Assembly (NCBI RefSeq): GCF_034190915.1
Contig: NW_026947492.1
Location: 13,565,501-13,629,500, forward strand
Length of the DNA: 64,000 nucleotides
Origin: Cavia porcellus
Taxonomy: Eukaryota > Chordata > Mammalia > Rodentia > Caviidae
Direction of reading: 5' to 3'
The position numbers were made by a program, and so were the translations under genes. Shown here piece by piece: positions 35,896 through 47,264 of this stretch (its first letter is position 1; each line of letters opens with the position of its first letter). A model generated the notes under the pieces. The model was given only the letters and a program-made list of their open reading frames with translations. It was not told the DNA's origin and ran no database searches.

Positions 35896-36080
35896 CAACA
35901 GAAAGGAAAAGAAAAGAAAAATATCAAAGGGTAATTAGCAGAGTAAAGTTCTCCCCAAATTGGAGGCCTCTGTGGCTGAGATCAGCAGGCTTGGAGCACA
36001 GTGCAGGAGTGGGTGTGGCGTCATATGTTTCCGTACAGCAGGAGGCAGGGCAGTTGCATCGCTGTGTCAAAGATCTGGAG

Positions 36081-36113
36081 CCCTTGTCCAACAATGTCAT
36101 TTGTGCACAAGGG
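36081..36113. promoter_or_regulatory. Imperfect 33-bp palindrome with SOX-like sites
   Basis: The left arm CCCTTGTCCAACAATG and right arm CATTTGTGCACAAGGG flank a single T; 13 of 16 positions pair. AACAATG and CATTTGT are inverted SOX-type cores. The surrounding stretch (about 35990-36250) is unique sequence. Confidence 0.4.
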
Positions 36114-36249
36114 TACTTGGCTGGGGAGCAATTGCACTTCTACCTCCGCCATCTGCTTAGTGAATTGCCAGCCCACTGGTTCCAGTGTCACTTACCTCTT
36201 AATTACCAGCCTTGGTTCCCACCTGGCTTGAGAGACAAGCTTTGCTTAC

Positions 36250-37810
36250 TGGCTGTATTTTAAACAGTGACCTGACAAAGCCTATCTCTCTTGGCTGAGC
36301 CTTCCTTTGGTCAGCTTCAGCCAACCCTTCCCCGGGAATATTCTGACCTTGTCCATTTAGTGATGCCAAGCAGCCGAACACCCTGGTGGGCCTGGCAGCT
36401 CTGATCTGATTCTGCCTACCGAGGGGCAATGCCCCATAGGGCAAACTGGCATTTAAAGTCTCCGAGAATAGTTGGCACAGAGTAAAACTAATTAAGAGGG
36501 CAATTGAATGATCCCTAGGATCCATGGCACAATCTACCATTGGTGGATTTCTCAAGTTGGGGTGATGGTAATTACCTGAATCCTTGGATGCTCTCTTCGA
36601 ACAATCTGGAAAGGATCCCAGTTTACCCAGGTGATGTCTCCTCTTGAACTATCCCCCTTCTAAAGATATTCAAATCCCCCCTCTACACATTTTTCCAGGT
36701 TGTGTGGCCTTAGGTTTAGGGGTCTTGGTTGTAAGTATGACTCTAGAGTAGATAAATGTCCCCTAGCTAAGCTGACCCAATCAGCCTCCTCTTAGCCTTC
36801 TTCATTTTTTTTATGCCCTTCTCAAATTTTACCTTGCTCCTTCTGAAATGAGCTGTGTTTGTTCTATAGACATGTTAGTCCTCCCCACTGGGGCAGTTTC
36901 CCATGACTGGGACAGTGATGGGAGTGTGATGCTGATATTTCTGTGCTGCATTCTCATCAAGAGCTACAATTGTACTCTAGGAGCATGTGAATTCTCCCAA
37001 GAGAAGATTTCTAAGAGAGTTCTGGGGGATAGGGACTTTTATTAAGCAACTAGAGGGAAATTGCTCATATCTTCCTTATTTCAAAGCATATTTCAATTGT
37101 ATTTCATTTAATATTTCTTATAGCAAGAGAAATGGGAAGAGAAAGAAAAGTGGAATATCTCTCTCCACACTCTCTTCGGATGGTAACTGAGCTATAGAGG
37201 GAATGAATTATTTATTGAGATTTGGAACATAAACTTGAGTCTTTAGATTTCCAACACAGGAAGTTCAGTGAGGATGTGAGGGGTTCCATGTGGTACCTGG
37301 TCCATTTATCTGGAATGAAGATGACAAAAGGCTACTCTAAATGGGGCCTCAACTGCATTTCAGCTGTTCTGATGGGTGTCAGGGTCTTTAGAGTGGGTGA
37401 AGGAGAAAAAAAATAAGCTGTGTTTCAGAGATAATGTTCATGTTACTTTTATTTTTAGAGGATGAATGCTTGTAACCTAGCAAAAGTGCTAACAAAATCT
37501 CAACTAATTGATACGAATAAAAAATAAAATAGTGTTACATTTTTTGTCCTCTGCTCTGACCAAAGGGCTGGGGTTTCTGAGTTGGTGCAACAGTGATCAT
37601 CATCTCATTATGATCTCACTCCAGAGGAGCCAGCTGTCACTGGAGCCCTTGTAATCGGCTGTGATCCAGAGAGACGAATGTCTGATGAACTGGTGAGCTG
37701 AGGGCTGACCTTCACTAAGCAGCAGGTCTTTGTAAGCACATACCTTTACTGTGCCTGGTTCTCTGGGCAACAAGAAGCATTATCAGGATGTGAATTTTAG
37801 GTAAAAAATA
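36250..37810. other. Intergenic, nothing recognised
   Basis: No gene, RNA or clear repeat that I can name. Confidence 0.45.
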
Positions 37811-37812
37811 CA

Positions 37813-38240
37813 TATTACTCAGTTTTTCATTGCTGTGACAAAATACATAAAAACTGAAAGGAGGAGAGGTTTGTCTTGGCTCACCATTTCAGAGGTTTAG
37901 TCCATGGTGGGCTGGCCCTAAGGCAAAAATATCATGGTAGAATGGCATGGCAGAGGACAGGTGCTCACCTCATGACAACTAGAGAGGCAGGGCTATGGAC
38001 TAGATATAGATCCCAAGGTCATGTCTCATAATCCACTCCTATAGATTATCTACTCCTGTATATCTACTCAGCTAGAATATTTCCTGTGTTCATTACCTTC
38101 CAACAGTGTCATTAAATTATGATCTTAGCCTATGAAGTTAGGACCCTCATGACCTAATCACTTTCTTCAAAGTCTTTCAATAACCAAGACTTCAACACCA
38201 GGATCATTTAGAGGTGATATTTTGGATCCCAACCATAACT
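37813..38240 (-). mobile_element. ERVL-MaLR-like solo LTR, antisense
   Basis: 'ttactcagtttttcattgctgtgacaaaatac', 'ggaggagaggtttgtcttggctcacc', 'gtccatggtgggctgg', 'ggtagaatggcatggcagagg', and near the end 'tgacctaatcactttcttc' and 'caaccataac' give nearly the full antisense LTR. About 430 bp. No viral genes are attached. Confidence 0.75.
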
Positions 38241-39350
38241 GAATCAAAATAAAATATTTGAAATTTGATTGACAATTTAAACAATTAGACATGTTCAAAA
38301 AAAGAGTAACTTTGTACATTATTCAGCATTTGGATATTGAATAATTATGTGTAGTTGAACATATAGGTAGTATAATAGTATAACAAGACTGTGCTCAAGT
38401 AACAATAATCTCTAAATTTCAGAGCTTTAAAACAATAATAGTTCATTTTTTCTCAGGTGTCATATCAATAATTTTTGGGAGTTATCTGCTCCTCCTAGTT
38501 ACTTGGGAATGCATACTGTTGGAAGTTCACCATCTTAAAGCTGAAATTTCTGGGACATGTGACTTCAGGGGTCCCAAGGAAAGGAAGAAAAAGATGAATG
38601 AGAACACTGGCTTTCAACCCTAAGTCCACAAATAGTATCTGTTACTTCTGCTCACAATTGACTGGTCTGAACAAGTCACATGGGTATAAGGTCATAGGAA
38701 GAAGGCTGGATAGTGTAGAACACTTGAAATATTTGATGAGCTTTTACAGTTTCTAGTATAAGTGGGGAGTGGATAAAAAAGTAGATATAGTCACTACTCT
38801 CAATTTCTGTTCAAAAGGATGACACAGCACACATGGTCCTATGTATCCCCAAAGAGGTACAGATAAACTGCTAAAGAAGCTGAGGTCCTGGAAATACTGG
38901 CAGGGTTGAGTCTTGGATAGGATATCAGAGAACACAGTATTACAAGGTGGGCCTGAAGGATTGGTAGGCGTTGATAGATTTATTTTTGAACAAAGATATG
39001 TTGACAGAAAAGCAATAAAAAATGATAATTAGTTTACTTGATGGTAGGCTATGCTATAAAAAATAAATAATGAATGATGTCTAATGGAGCATCAAATATA
39101 TACCTGGCCCAAATCCAAGTCTTCATATATATATTCACTCATTTTGATAGTTTTTGCTTAATTGTGAGGCTTAAAGAAATTCAGTAATTTGTCCAGGGCT
39201 CACTAGTCTACTGCAGAGCTAGGGTTCACTCATTGGAGGAGCAGGTGAAGGCTGGATTCCAGAAAGCATGCCTACCAGGCTAATGTGCCAAAGTATTTAC
39301 TCTGAAGGCAAAAGGTGCGACTGAGGATTTCAAAGGAGAAAGGACCTGAT
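38241..39350. other. Intergenic, weak MIR trace
   Basis: About 39170-39235 (cttaaagaaattcagtaatttgtccagggctcac) resembles antisense MIR. The rest is unassigned. Confidence 0.4.
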
Positions 39351-39362
39351 AAGACGGATAAT

Positions 39363-39473
39363 CAGGGGCTGGAGATTTAGCTCAGCGGCATAAGTGCCTG
39401 CCTTGCAAGCAGGCAGTCGTGAGTTCGATCCCCGGTACCGATAAAAAGGAAAAAGACAAAACAAACAAAAAAA
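39363..39473 (+). mobile_element. ID SINE (tRNA-Ala-derived), young, with TSD
   Basis: 'ggggctggagatttagctcagcggcataag...gttcgatccccggtaccg' with an A-rich tail (about 39441-39473). It belongs to the same subfamily as 11850-11941, with the same intact anticodon arm cctgc-cttgcaa-gcagg. Flanks aagacggataat (39351-39362) and aagatggataat (39474-39485) form a target-site duplication with one mismatch. Confidence 0.9.
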
Positions 39474-39485
39474 AAGATGGATAAT

Positions 39486-41510
39486 TAAATCATAAACAAT
39501 ACAGCACGGGAAGCTGGGAGAAATGAAGCAGAGAGCACCTGGCGCAGTTTTTCAGGGATGCAGAGGCTATGGCCAATCAGAGAGAGAAGAAGAGAATATT
39601 CCAGGCAAGGACAAATTCCCCGGGGATGCAGAAGTATGAATACAGTGTGGAACAAGACAATGACATCTTTCTGACTGATGCAGGTGTCACAGTGTGAGTA
39701 GAGAGGGGACAAGCAATACGCTGAGTGATTTTAAAGTCAGGCCAGGGAGTTCAGTAAGAGTTAGTAGGAAGGGAAGAGACGTGGGTGCTTTGGAGACATA
39801 GTGTAGGAATGAATTAAGCGTTGTCTCTGTCCTTTGCTGTCCTCTACTCATGGGCCCAACACACCTGGACATTCAAAGCCTAGAGCCGTTTTCAAAGACT
39901 CTTTGCTATTCTCTCAAAAGATTTCTTTTTCTCTATAAGCAATAAAATAATTGAAGTCAGGTTGCTGTTTTCTCCTTTTTCTTTTTACAAGAACCATTAC
40001 AAAGGTGTGAAATATTAGACACATACGCATCTGTGAGTAAGATTGTAGGCTAAAACGTGTGAGTTCCCATCTCAGCTAATGAACCAGAATATGGTTTTAA
40101 TTTCTGAACTGCTAAAATGTTCTGCCTTTTTTGGTCGTTCCTACAGAAGTCTTCATATTTTAATAATTCAGTGTAGCCTAATTACTTTAATTAATCACCT
40201 TCTTTTCAGAGATGTCAGTGGGCTTCGTTATTTTTGTGTTACTGTAGGTACTATTGGGAATTTTAAGGATTTTTAAAACTATGTATGTAATAACCCAGGT
40301 TAACTCTTTCATGGGGTGTGAAATGTGTTGTATCCTATTCTGTAGAGTGATTTGTCTTTTGCAGATGTCACCAGTCACGCCCGTAAACTCCTGCCCCTTC
40401 CATCACATTCCCTCCCTAAGGCCAGTTAACAAAACCATCTTGGGCCATTCCGTGCCTAAAACATTGCCATCTGGAGACAGAAGTAAAATGCTATTTAGAG
40501 CAAGTCAATATTTTTGCATCTTTCTGAGTCATGATGTATATACTGGGAATGACAATAGCTTTTATTGTACAATCAATATAATTTGCTTTCCTTGCAGGAA
40601 AACATAATTAGCTTATAGTTCAAGCAGTGGCAATGAAGATGTTCTTCTCATTTTTAAAGTCTGTTGGTGGATGGAGGCTCCTTTCCTGATCTGAACGGGG
40701 TGTCCCTTTCTGGGACAGGCTGACTAGGAGTCACTAAGCAATTCCCTTACCTTGGGAGCCCTTTGTTAATTCTTTCCATCAAGGACTGACATTGCTTTTA
40801 TTCACGACTGGTAATACCCAGGTTGGCTATTTGGAGGCTGAATATTAGAGCCTGGCTTTGCCTGTAACCCATACGGCTTCAATGACAGAGTTGTACTATT
40901 TGTTGTTCAACAGCCTCATAACCCTTTCTCTTTTATTTTTAACCATGGAAAGGGAAGCTCAGAGCTTATGACTCGATCATTTTACTCAACAAATGTAAAA
41001 GCATCCTCAGCCGATTAATGCATTGAAATACAGGGAGAGAAACACCAAGCCACTTTCCCTCTTCTTTTTCTGGGACCCTTTTGTCCCTCCTTTGCTGCAT
41101 TGCTCCCCAGTCCCCTGCACAGGCTGGTTGCCTGCAACATCATTCCTGTGAATTTCACACTCCCTGGCACCAGTCTCTGGAGCCTCCAGTTAGTTGGGGT
41201 GGGACAGCTCTGCAAGCAGTTGGAGGTTTTATGAGAACGGAGGACAAATGCAGTGAGTTGAGAGCTTGACTGAGTGCTTCTCATTGGATTCCTGGTGAAA
41301 GGCTGCAAGGAAACTTCCTGTTTGGAGCTCAGCTTGCATACTTTTATTTTGAAGAACTGGTTGTCTCAAATCAGATCTGTTCAAGCCAGACTTCGGCTTT
41401 GAACTGAGGTGCACATGCTACCTGTCACCAAGGGGTGCAATTAGGGTCTGTACGTGGAGTTATGTTTTCTGTCAGTGCTGAGGAGTGGATGTGAGCAGAG
41501 ATTGGTTGGG
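39486..41510. other. Intergenic, nothing recognised
   Basis: No gene, RNA or clear repeat that I can name. Confidence 0.45.
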
Positions 41511-41516
41511 CTGGGG

Positions 41517-41518
41517 AA

Positions 41519-41577
<59 letters not shown>

Positions 41578-41578
41578 G
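41517..41578. repeat. (GAAA)n microsatellite
   Basis: About 14-15 nearly pure GAAA units. The lysine/glutamate and Phe/Leu/Ser repeat frames across it are artefacts. Confidence 0.97.
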
Positions 41579-43470
41579 CCTTCTAAGAAAACGTCTCTTT
41601 TTGTTTTCTCTTTTTCCATTTGCTGGCACACCTAACCCTCCACCCTCCCAAATCTCTCATAACCTGAAAAATCACAAAAATAGACAGAAAGAAATCAATA
41701 TTCAGATCAATTCTTGCCATGAATCTATAAAAGGCTTGTGGTTGCAAAATCCTCCTGGTCCTTCTGAGTCTCCTAAAAGTTTTGTATTGCAATCAGAGAC
41801 GTTAATTGGTTGAAACTGCCTGTGGTTTTAGGAAGTGCTCTGATTACAAGGAGAAATCCTTTTATGTTGCTGGACTCCAGCCACAAAATCTCTGAAGTTA
41901 GGAATCTGGCAGAGGTTGAACCCCCTCCAGGGTGTAAATAAACTAGCCAGGTCTATAACCCAATAGAAGTCAGTTTATTGTGTGTGTTTCAAATCATTCA
42001 ACGCAAGCCCTGCCCATTTATTATAGAAAAGGTGTGGGATACAGCCAGACAATAGAACATGGCCACTGCAGAGACTGTGTGGAGTCCATGCAGTCAGTGG
42101 CGGGAAAGACTGGGGGCTCCATTCTTTCTCTTCCTTCCTGGGCTTGCAAGGAACTGACTAGAATTAAGCAGCTAAGCACAGCTGGCACCTAGAACTGCTT
42201 ACTCCGCTAGCCAGGAGGCTGTGCTCAAATAGCTGAAGTGGGTGAACGTTTGTGCAGCTCTAGTCTTGAAACCTGTGACATTCTCTGCTGCACAGGGCAT
42301 TCATGTGGTTGTTATCAGAGCTGGAGGGTTTGCTGGGTCAGATCTGCCTGCACCCCACTGAGATGCCCAGGGCATTGTGGTGGTAGGAAGCTGCTCCAAA
42401 GCCTCCAGTAGGGAGTCCCTGTTTATGCACGCACGAAGCAGCTTCCCTTGCACAGCAGAAGGTTGTCTGGAGTCCATCTCATCCAGATCAAGACCAGGGG
42501 AAGAACTGCAGCACCTCTCCAAGCTCATCTTACTCCTTGCCTCTAGCTTTAGTATAATTGCATTTCCTAAACGGTCTGTGGCAGCAGGGTGAGGGTGTGA
42601 AATGTACTCAGCCTCGTTTGCATACTGCTTCAGACTGAGGGTGACAGTGTAACCTAGGACAATCTGTGCAAAGATGCCTTTTAATTGCTTACGCTTCAGA
42701 ATCGGTTCATTGGGCACAATTGCTCAGCTACACCTGAAAAATAGACTAAAAAGACCTCCATAACTTTACAATCCCTCACTTCAACACAGTAATAGTCTGA
42801 CCAGTCCTTTTTTTTTTTTTTGTGCCCCCCCACACCCTTCATTCCCATTGGTTCCTGCTAAGTCCCAGAGAACCAATAGGATTCCTCCTCTTCATTCATG
42901 TCCTAGCAACAAGCTTGTTCCAATCTTTCTCTGCCAAACTAACACCTGAAAAATTACATCATGAATAATGGCAAAAGAAGCAAGGGCCAGAGAAGATTTT
43001 TTTTTTTCTTTTCTTTTCTTCATCTGTCTGCTGCAGAGTTCATTTAAGGTGTTTTCGTCTGCATTCTTAAAGTGACAATGTCCTAGGTTTTTGCTGACTT
43101 TTAAAGCGTATTAGTTAATGTATAAAATCTAAAATGAACAGTAATTGAAAGGAGTAAAAGCCCGTTAGGTAAAATGAGGGGAAAACATTTTTCTCATGGT
43201 GTTCCAGAAAGGCCTTAGGCTTTCAGAAAGCTTTCATTCAGAAAAACCCCCAAAGTGAAGAAATAGATTGGTCATATATTATTTGGGAAAGGACTAAAAT
43301 GTCCCCAACCGCACAAGCCGCCCACCCACGGTCCCATACAAAAATGCAGCCCTTCCTGGTGGTTTCTGTTGCTGCAGTTAATGATCCCCAAGGCTCTTTC
43401 TATTACTACTTTGGAATAAAGGGCCCATTCTTTACGGGGGTCCTGGAGCCAGGGAAGGAACCGCCTTGAG
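41579..43470. other. Intergenic, T-rich tracts and paired CCAAT boxes
   Basis: No gene is seen. T-rich runs lie at about 42808-42821 and 42998-43020. Inverted CCAAT motifs at 42847-42877 are listed separately. Confidence 0.4.
42847..42877. promoter_or_regulatory. Inverted pair of CCAAT (NF-Y-type) boxes
   Basis: ATTGGTTC (42847-42854) and its exact reverse complement GAACCAAT (42870-42877) form an inverted repeat with a 15-base spacer. Both carry a CCAAT core, one per strand. No clear promoter is next to it. Confidence 0.3.
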
Positions 43471-43479
43471 CATCTGCCG

Positions 43480-44180
43480 AAGGTGTGGGGTTGTGGGGGT
43501 AAAGGGCCACAGGGGCGGGTGTGGAGGGGGTGCCGAGCATGTGCGTGTGTGTGCACGTGCGGGGCTGCGAATGCAGACAGGCAGCTGGGGAAACGCCGCA
43601 CAACGAGATCCAGATGACCAGGGAGGGAGGGGCTGGCGGCGCAACTCCAAGGCCAGGAGAGCTGATAGGGCCCCAGTGTGGGGGCAGGGCCTCCCCCTCC
43701 CTCTCAGACTTGTTCTTTCCAAATGGGCGCGGGTTTCTAATGAAAACGGCCATCCTTCTAGGCGTTTGCAAGAACCAGACGCTGATTTGTTGCTTCCGGC
43801 TTCCCCCACCCCACCCAGTCTAGCGCAGCTCGGGAGCAGAGACTCAGACACAAAGAACTGCAGCGTGGCGCAGGCACCGCGAGAAAGGCGGGGTTGACAC
43901 CTGCTGGTTGCCCACGTGCAAGGTGCGCACCCCGCCCAGCTGCACCCCGTGTGCACCCCGCCTGCGCCCCGTACCCCTCGGTCCTAGACACTAGGCCGCG
44001 CATTCTGGCGTCCTGCTCAACTTGCAATCACGTGTGCAGTGCCAGTAACTGCAGCTGGAAAGAGGCCCCCTTGGGCAGTCAGGGCGAGGGGGTGGCGCTT
44101 GCTGGGTAAACAGAAAATGGATCTATGGGGTATCCGGCTCCTCTGCGGAGGAGAAGCTCGCCTAGCCATCGCCTTGCAGC
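43480..44180. promoter_or_regulatory. CpG-island-like region
   Basis: CpG is dense, reaching about 16 CpG in 160 bases at 43850-44010, and the sequence is GC-rich with GC boxes (aaggcgggg, aggggcgggt). No repeat explains it. It could be the promoter of an unannotated, probably noncoding, transcript. Open frames on both strands here are long only because GC-rich DNA has few stops. Confidence 0.55.
43605..43672 (-). repeat. Arm 1 of a ~67-bp inverted duplication
   Basis: Its reverse complement reads ggccctatcagctctcctgg ... ccagcccctccctccctggtcatctggatctc, nearly identical to 44549-44614 on the + strand. The partner lies about 0.9 kb away. Confidence 0.85.
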
Positions 44181-44500
44181 AGGGTGGATCAGAGGTGCTG
44201 GCAGACAATCGGACTGGGGACTCGTGAAACCTCATGACTGTATGAGGCCCGGGAAGGAAAGAGAGGGATGGCGCCCTAAAGGTCCAGGAGGTGGAGAAGG
44301 GAGGGCGGTGTGGGGGAGAGCTAGAGATGTGTCCTGTCAGCCCCAGCCACACAGATTGCAGAAATAATGATGCTGCTCCAGTTCTGCCAACTGCCTGATG
44401 TTAGAGGTATAGTAAAGGGTGAGTGTGGGACGGGCTCCTGATGCGGTGCCTGCAGAGTAGAGCCATTCCTTACAGACACACTTGTCACCTGCCAGAGTCA

Positions 44501-44666
44501 AGTGGGCCAGCAGGATGGAGCAGACCAGAAACTCAAAGCCTCAACTCGGGCCCTATCAGCTCCTGGCCTTGGAGTTTCGATGCCAGCCCCTCCTTCCCTG
44601 GTCATCTGGATCTCCTCCCCAGTGTGGGCCAGGAGGATGGAGCAGACCAGAAGCTCAAAGCCTCAA
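44501..44666 (+). repeat. Direct duplication flanking the inverted-repeat partner
   Basis: Copies 44501-44544 and 44621-44666 share 'ggatggagcagaccagaa' and 'ctcaaagcctcaa'. Between them, 44549-44614 is the inverted partner of 43605-43672. The nested order (direct copy, inverted segment, direct copy) suggests a template-switch rearrangement. Confidence 0.8.
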
Positions 44667-45020
44667 GTATCTTTGGTGAACATCACATCCCCTGATGCAG
44701 AGAATTTGGGTCACCAAGTTTAAGGAGCAGTTCTGGAAAAATACATGACCAGGTGGGATAGACCAGTGAAAACCCACCATGGGGAAGGAGCACTGGAAAG
44801 CAACAGTCCCTCTGGCTTGGGTGGGGAGACCTTAGAAGAGTGTGACCCACTCTTCTACCATTCCGTGCTGCTGTTGTGGTGATGGCATGAGATGGTTCTC
44901 TTCACATGCAAAGACTAGTGTCTGCCATGCATGGTTAACACCCAATTACATTAGGCTTCATCACTGCTGCCCTTCCACTGGTTTTATGCATACACCTAGA
45001 ACCTTGAGACAGAAAGTTTG
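44667..45020. other. Intergenic, nothing recognised
   Basis: No gene or clear repeat that I can name. Confidence 0.4.
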
Positions 45021-45024
45021 CCAT

Positions 45025-46035
45025 CACCAGCTACATCCTCTCCGAAATGCTCCCTTTTCTTCCTTGGTTTCCGTGGTGTAACATCTTTCTGTTTCCTCCT
45101 ACTTCCTGGATCCTTCTTCCCATCATTCATTGCTTCTTCCCACCATTCATTGCTTCTTCCCACCAGGACTTCAATGTTGGTTCCCCTCTGGGCTCTGTTC
45201 TCCTCTATCTCTGCTTTTGTGATTTCATCCTTCTAAAGGTCTGGACAATCCATTCTATCCTGTTGGCTGCTATACCTATAGCAAGACCACATGTCCATGC
45301 ATCTGGGCTTTTCCTTCTGAATGTTTCTGGATATGTTCGATTCACTATGGCCTTCATCTTCTCCTCCACCCCTCAGTTTGCTTCTTCATCTTGTGCAGTT
45401 GTCTCAGTGAAGAAGGCTTCCACCTGTAGAACTGTCCAGGGCAGAAACTTGGTGTCATTCTTGATCCATTGTGGTTCTTCATCCCCATATTGAGTTCTGC
45501 ATCAAGATGTGCTGATTTTTACCTCCCAATCACTTTTCAAATGCGTGATTTCCCCTTCCTTACTGCTATCAACTTGATATAAGTTACCAATTCTCCCATC
45601 CACACTTGCATTAATGTCATTGCTCTTGCTTAGTGCCCCGTGGTGACTTGGACATGGCTCCCTACCTTGCATGCTTTATCTCAATTCATTCTTCTTTGGC
45701 TCCAGCCCTAAGAACATAATCTTCAAAATGCTCCTCTCTCCCACCAAGAGGGAAATGCAGAAATACACTCCTCAACTCCATAAGTCCTACCTCCTCCCAG
45801 CTGGATGTAAGCTCCAGTCGGAACAGGTATTTCATCAGAGAGTCTCCCCCGCTTTCCCTCTGGACTTTTTGTAAGGTCTCAAAGAACTGCTTAGCTTCCT
45901 TCCCCTTAGCATCTCTCCTTTTTCTTAATGTCTGCCTCCTCCGTTCGACTGTGATGCTACGAGAGTTGAGACTTTACATTTTTACTCATCAGTATAGTCT
46001 TAAGCCTGGCTCATTGTAGGTGCTTAAAGTATATT
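45025..46035 (+). mobile_element. L2 LINE remnant, ORF 3' part and 3' end
   Basis: Long pyrimidine-rich sequence follows L2 order: 'ttcttccttggtttccgtgg', 'ggctctgttctcctctatctctgc', 'ggtgtcattcttgatccattg', and at the end 'ctcatcagtatagtcttaagcctggctcattgtaggtgcttaaagtat'. The long open frame at 45047-45493 is decayed element sequence, not a host gene. Confidence 0.6.
45113..45164. repeat. 20-bp tandem repeat, 2.6 copies
   Basis: Unit attcattgcttcttcccacc at 45125-45144 and 45145-45164, with a partial copy before it (45113-45124). It lies inside the L2 remnant. Confidence 0.9.
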
Positions 46036-46159
46036 TTTAAAAGCAAACAAATAAAAGATAGTCTTCCAACTATGTTGCACCAATAAATTTGATAAACAGG
46101 GTCCCTTTGCTGTATAAAAGTATACAATAGGGCAAGATTGAAAACCAAGCTCCGTATGT

Positions 46160-46821
46160 ATAATCCAATTTACAGTCTTTTTTTTTGATGATCTGAAATG
46201 AATATTATTGAGATATAATTTACATATAAATGAATACTTCAAAATGAAGGCACTTAAAATGTACACTTTAATTAGTTTTTGACAATGTATGTAAACCATA
46301 CAAACATTATTACAATTAAAATGTGGACTATTCCTTTCATCTACCATATCATATTCCTTTGTTTGCCCTCTTTATTCTCAATTGATCGATGTGGAATCCT
46401 GCACTCTGTCTCTACATGCATGTGTACATTGGGACAGTCTTGTATGCTCTAGAATTTCATGTAAATGGAATCATACTGTGTGCTATTTGCATATGGAGAG
46501 TTTTACTCAGCATAAAGCTTTTGAGTTTTGAGATTTTTGAGGTAAATACATCGTTCCTCTCATTGCTGTGACATATTCCACTGGATGGATTTCTCCTATG
46601 TTCATTCATTCACCTTCCCATGGACTTTTAGGTGACCTTCAGTTCTGAGCTCTCATGATTATAACAGCCTCATACATTTCTGTTTGGGTCTTTGTGTGGA
46701 TGTATCTATGAGTTCATTAAGATAAATGCTGAAGAACTGTTAGGTCATAAGCTAAGTCTATGCTTCATTGTGCTAGAAATTGTCCAGTAATTTTCTAACA
46801 TCGGTTTCCCTTTTTACTCTT
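46160..46821 (-). mobile_element. Ancient L1 3' part, antisense (segment 1)
   Basis: 'tattgagatataatttacatataaatg', 'catgtaaatggaatcatactgtgtgctatttgcat', 'tattccactggatgga' and 'aagaactgttaggtcataagc' follow the antisense order of mammalian-wide L1 (L1M) 3' regions. The copy is heavily diverged. It continues after the LTR at 46822-47264. Confidence 0.65.
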
Positions 46822-47006
46822 TGTCTTAGTTACTTTCCTCATTGCTTAGATACCATGCCCAATGCTCGTGATTCAAGGGAAGAGAAATTTATTCTGGCTC
46901 ACAGTTTCACGAGTTTCAGCACAGGTGCGAACACAGAAACAGTGTGGTAGGAAGGCTTGGGTGGAGGGCAGCTGCTCACATCATGAGGGCCAGAAAATGG
47001 GGAGAA

Positions 47007-47055
<49 letters not shown>

Positions 47056-47264
47056 GAAGGAGGATGAGGAGGAGGAAGAGGAGGAGGAGAGGTGGGAAGG
47101 GAGCTGTGCCCTTGTAGATCACCGGCCCAATGACCTGCTTCCATCACATCCCACCTCTTAACAGCAAGTCACCTACAGCACCCCTTTCCCCAGTCATCTT
47201 CCAAAAACCCCACCAGGGAGCCCCTGAGAGCTCTGCAGGACATTCTGGAATCTAAATCATAGCC
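46822..47264 (-). mobile_element. ERVL-MaLR-like LTR, antisense, inserted in L1
   Basis: It starts TGTCTTAGTTACTTTCCTCATTG, then 'aattttattctggctcac'-like sequence, a GA expansion, and 'cttaacagcaagtcacctacagcacccc'. L1 sequence flanks it on both sides, so it inserted after the L1. Confidence 0.7.
47009..47053. repeat. (GA)n microsatellite
   Basis: About 22 GA units inside the LTR, continuing into a purine-rich GGA/GAA stretch to about 47090. Glu/Arg and Ser/Leu repeat frames here are artefacts. Confidence 0.97.

Noticed and set aside
39364..39440. tRNA-Ala gene
   Set aside because: Same reasoning: an ID SINE with tail and target-site duplication.
41517..41578. CRISPR-like or satellite array
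   Set aside because: It is a simple GAAA microsatellite with no spacers.
43432..43956. 174-residue open frame on the minus strand
   Set aside because: GC-rich DNA has few stops; frames are long on both strands here and none has a recognisable domain or start context.
45047..45493. 148-residue open frame
   Set aside because: It lies in an L2 LINE remnant and is pyrimidine-rich, decayed element sequence.
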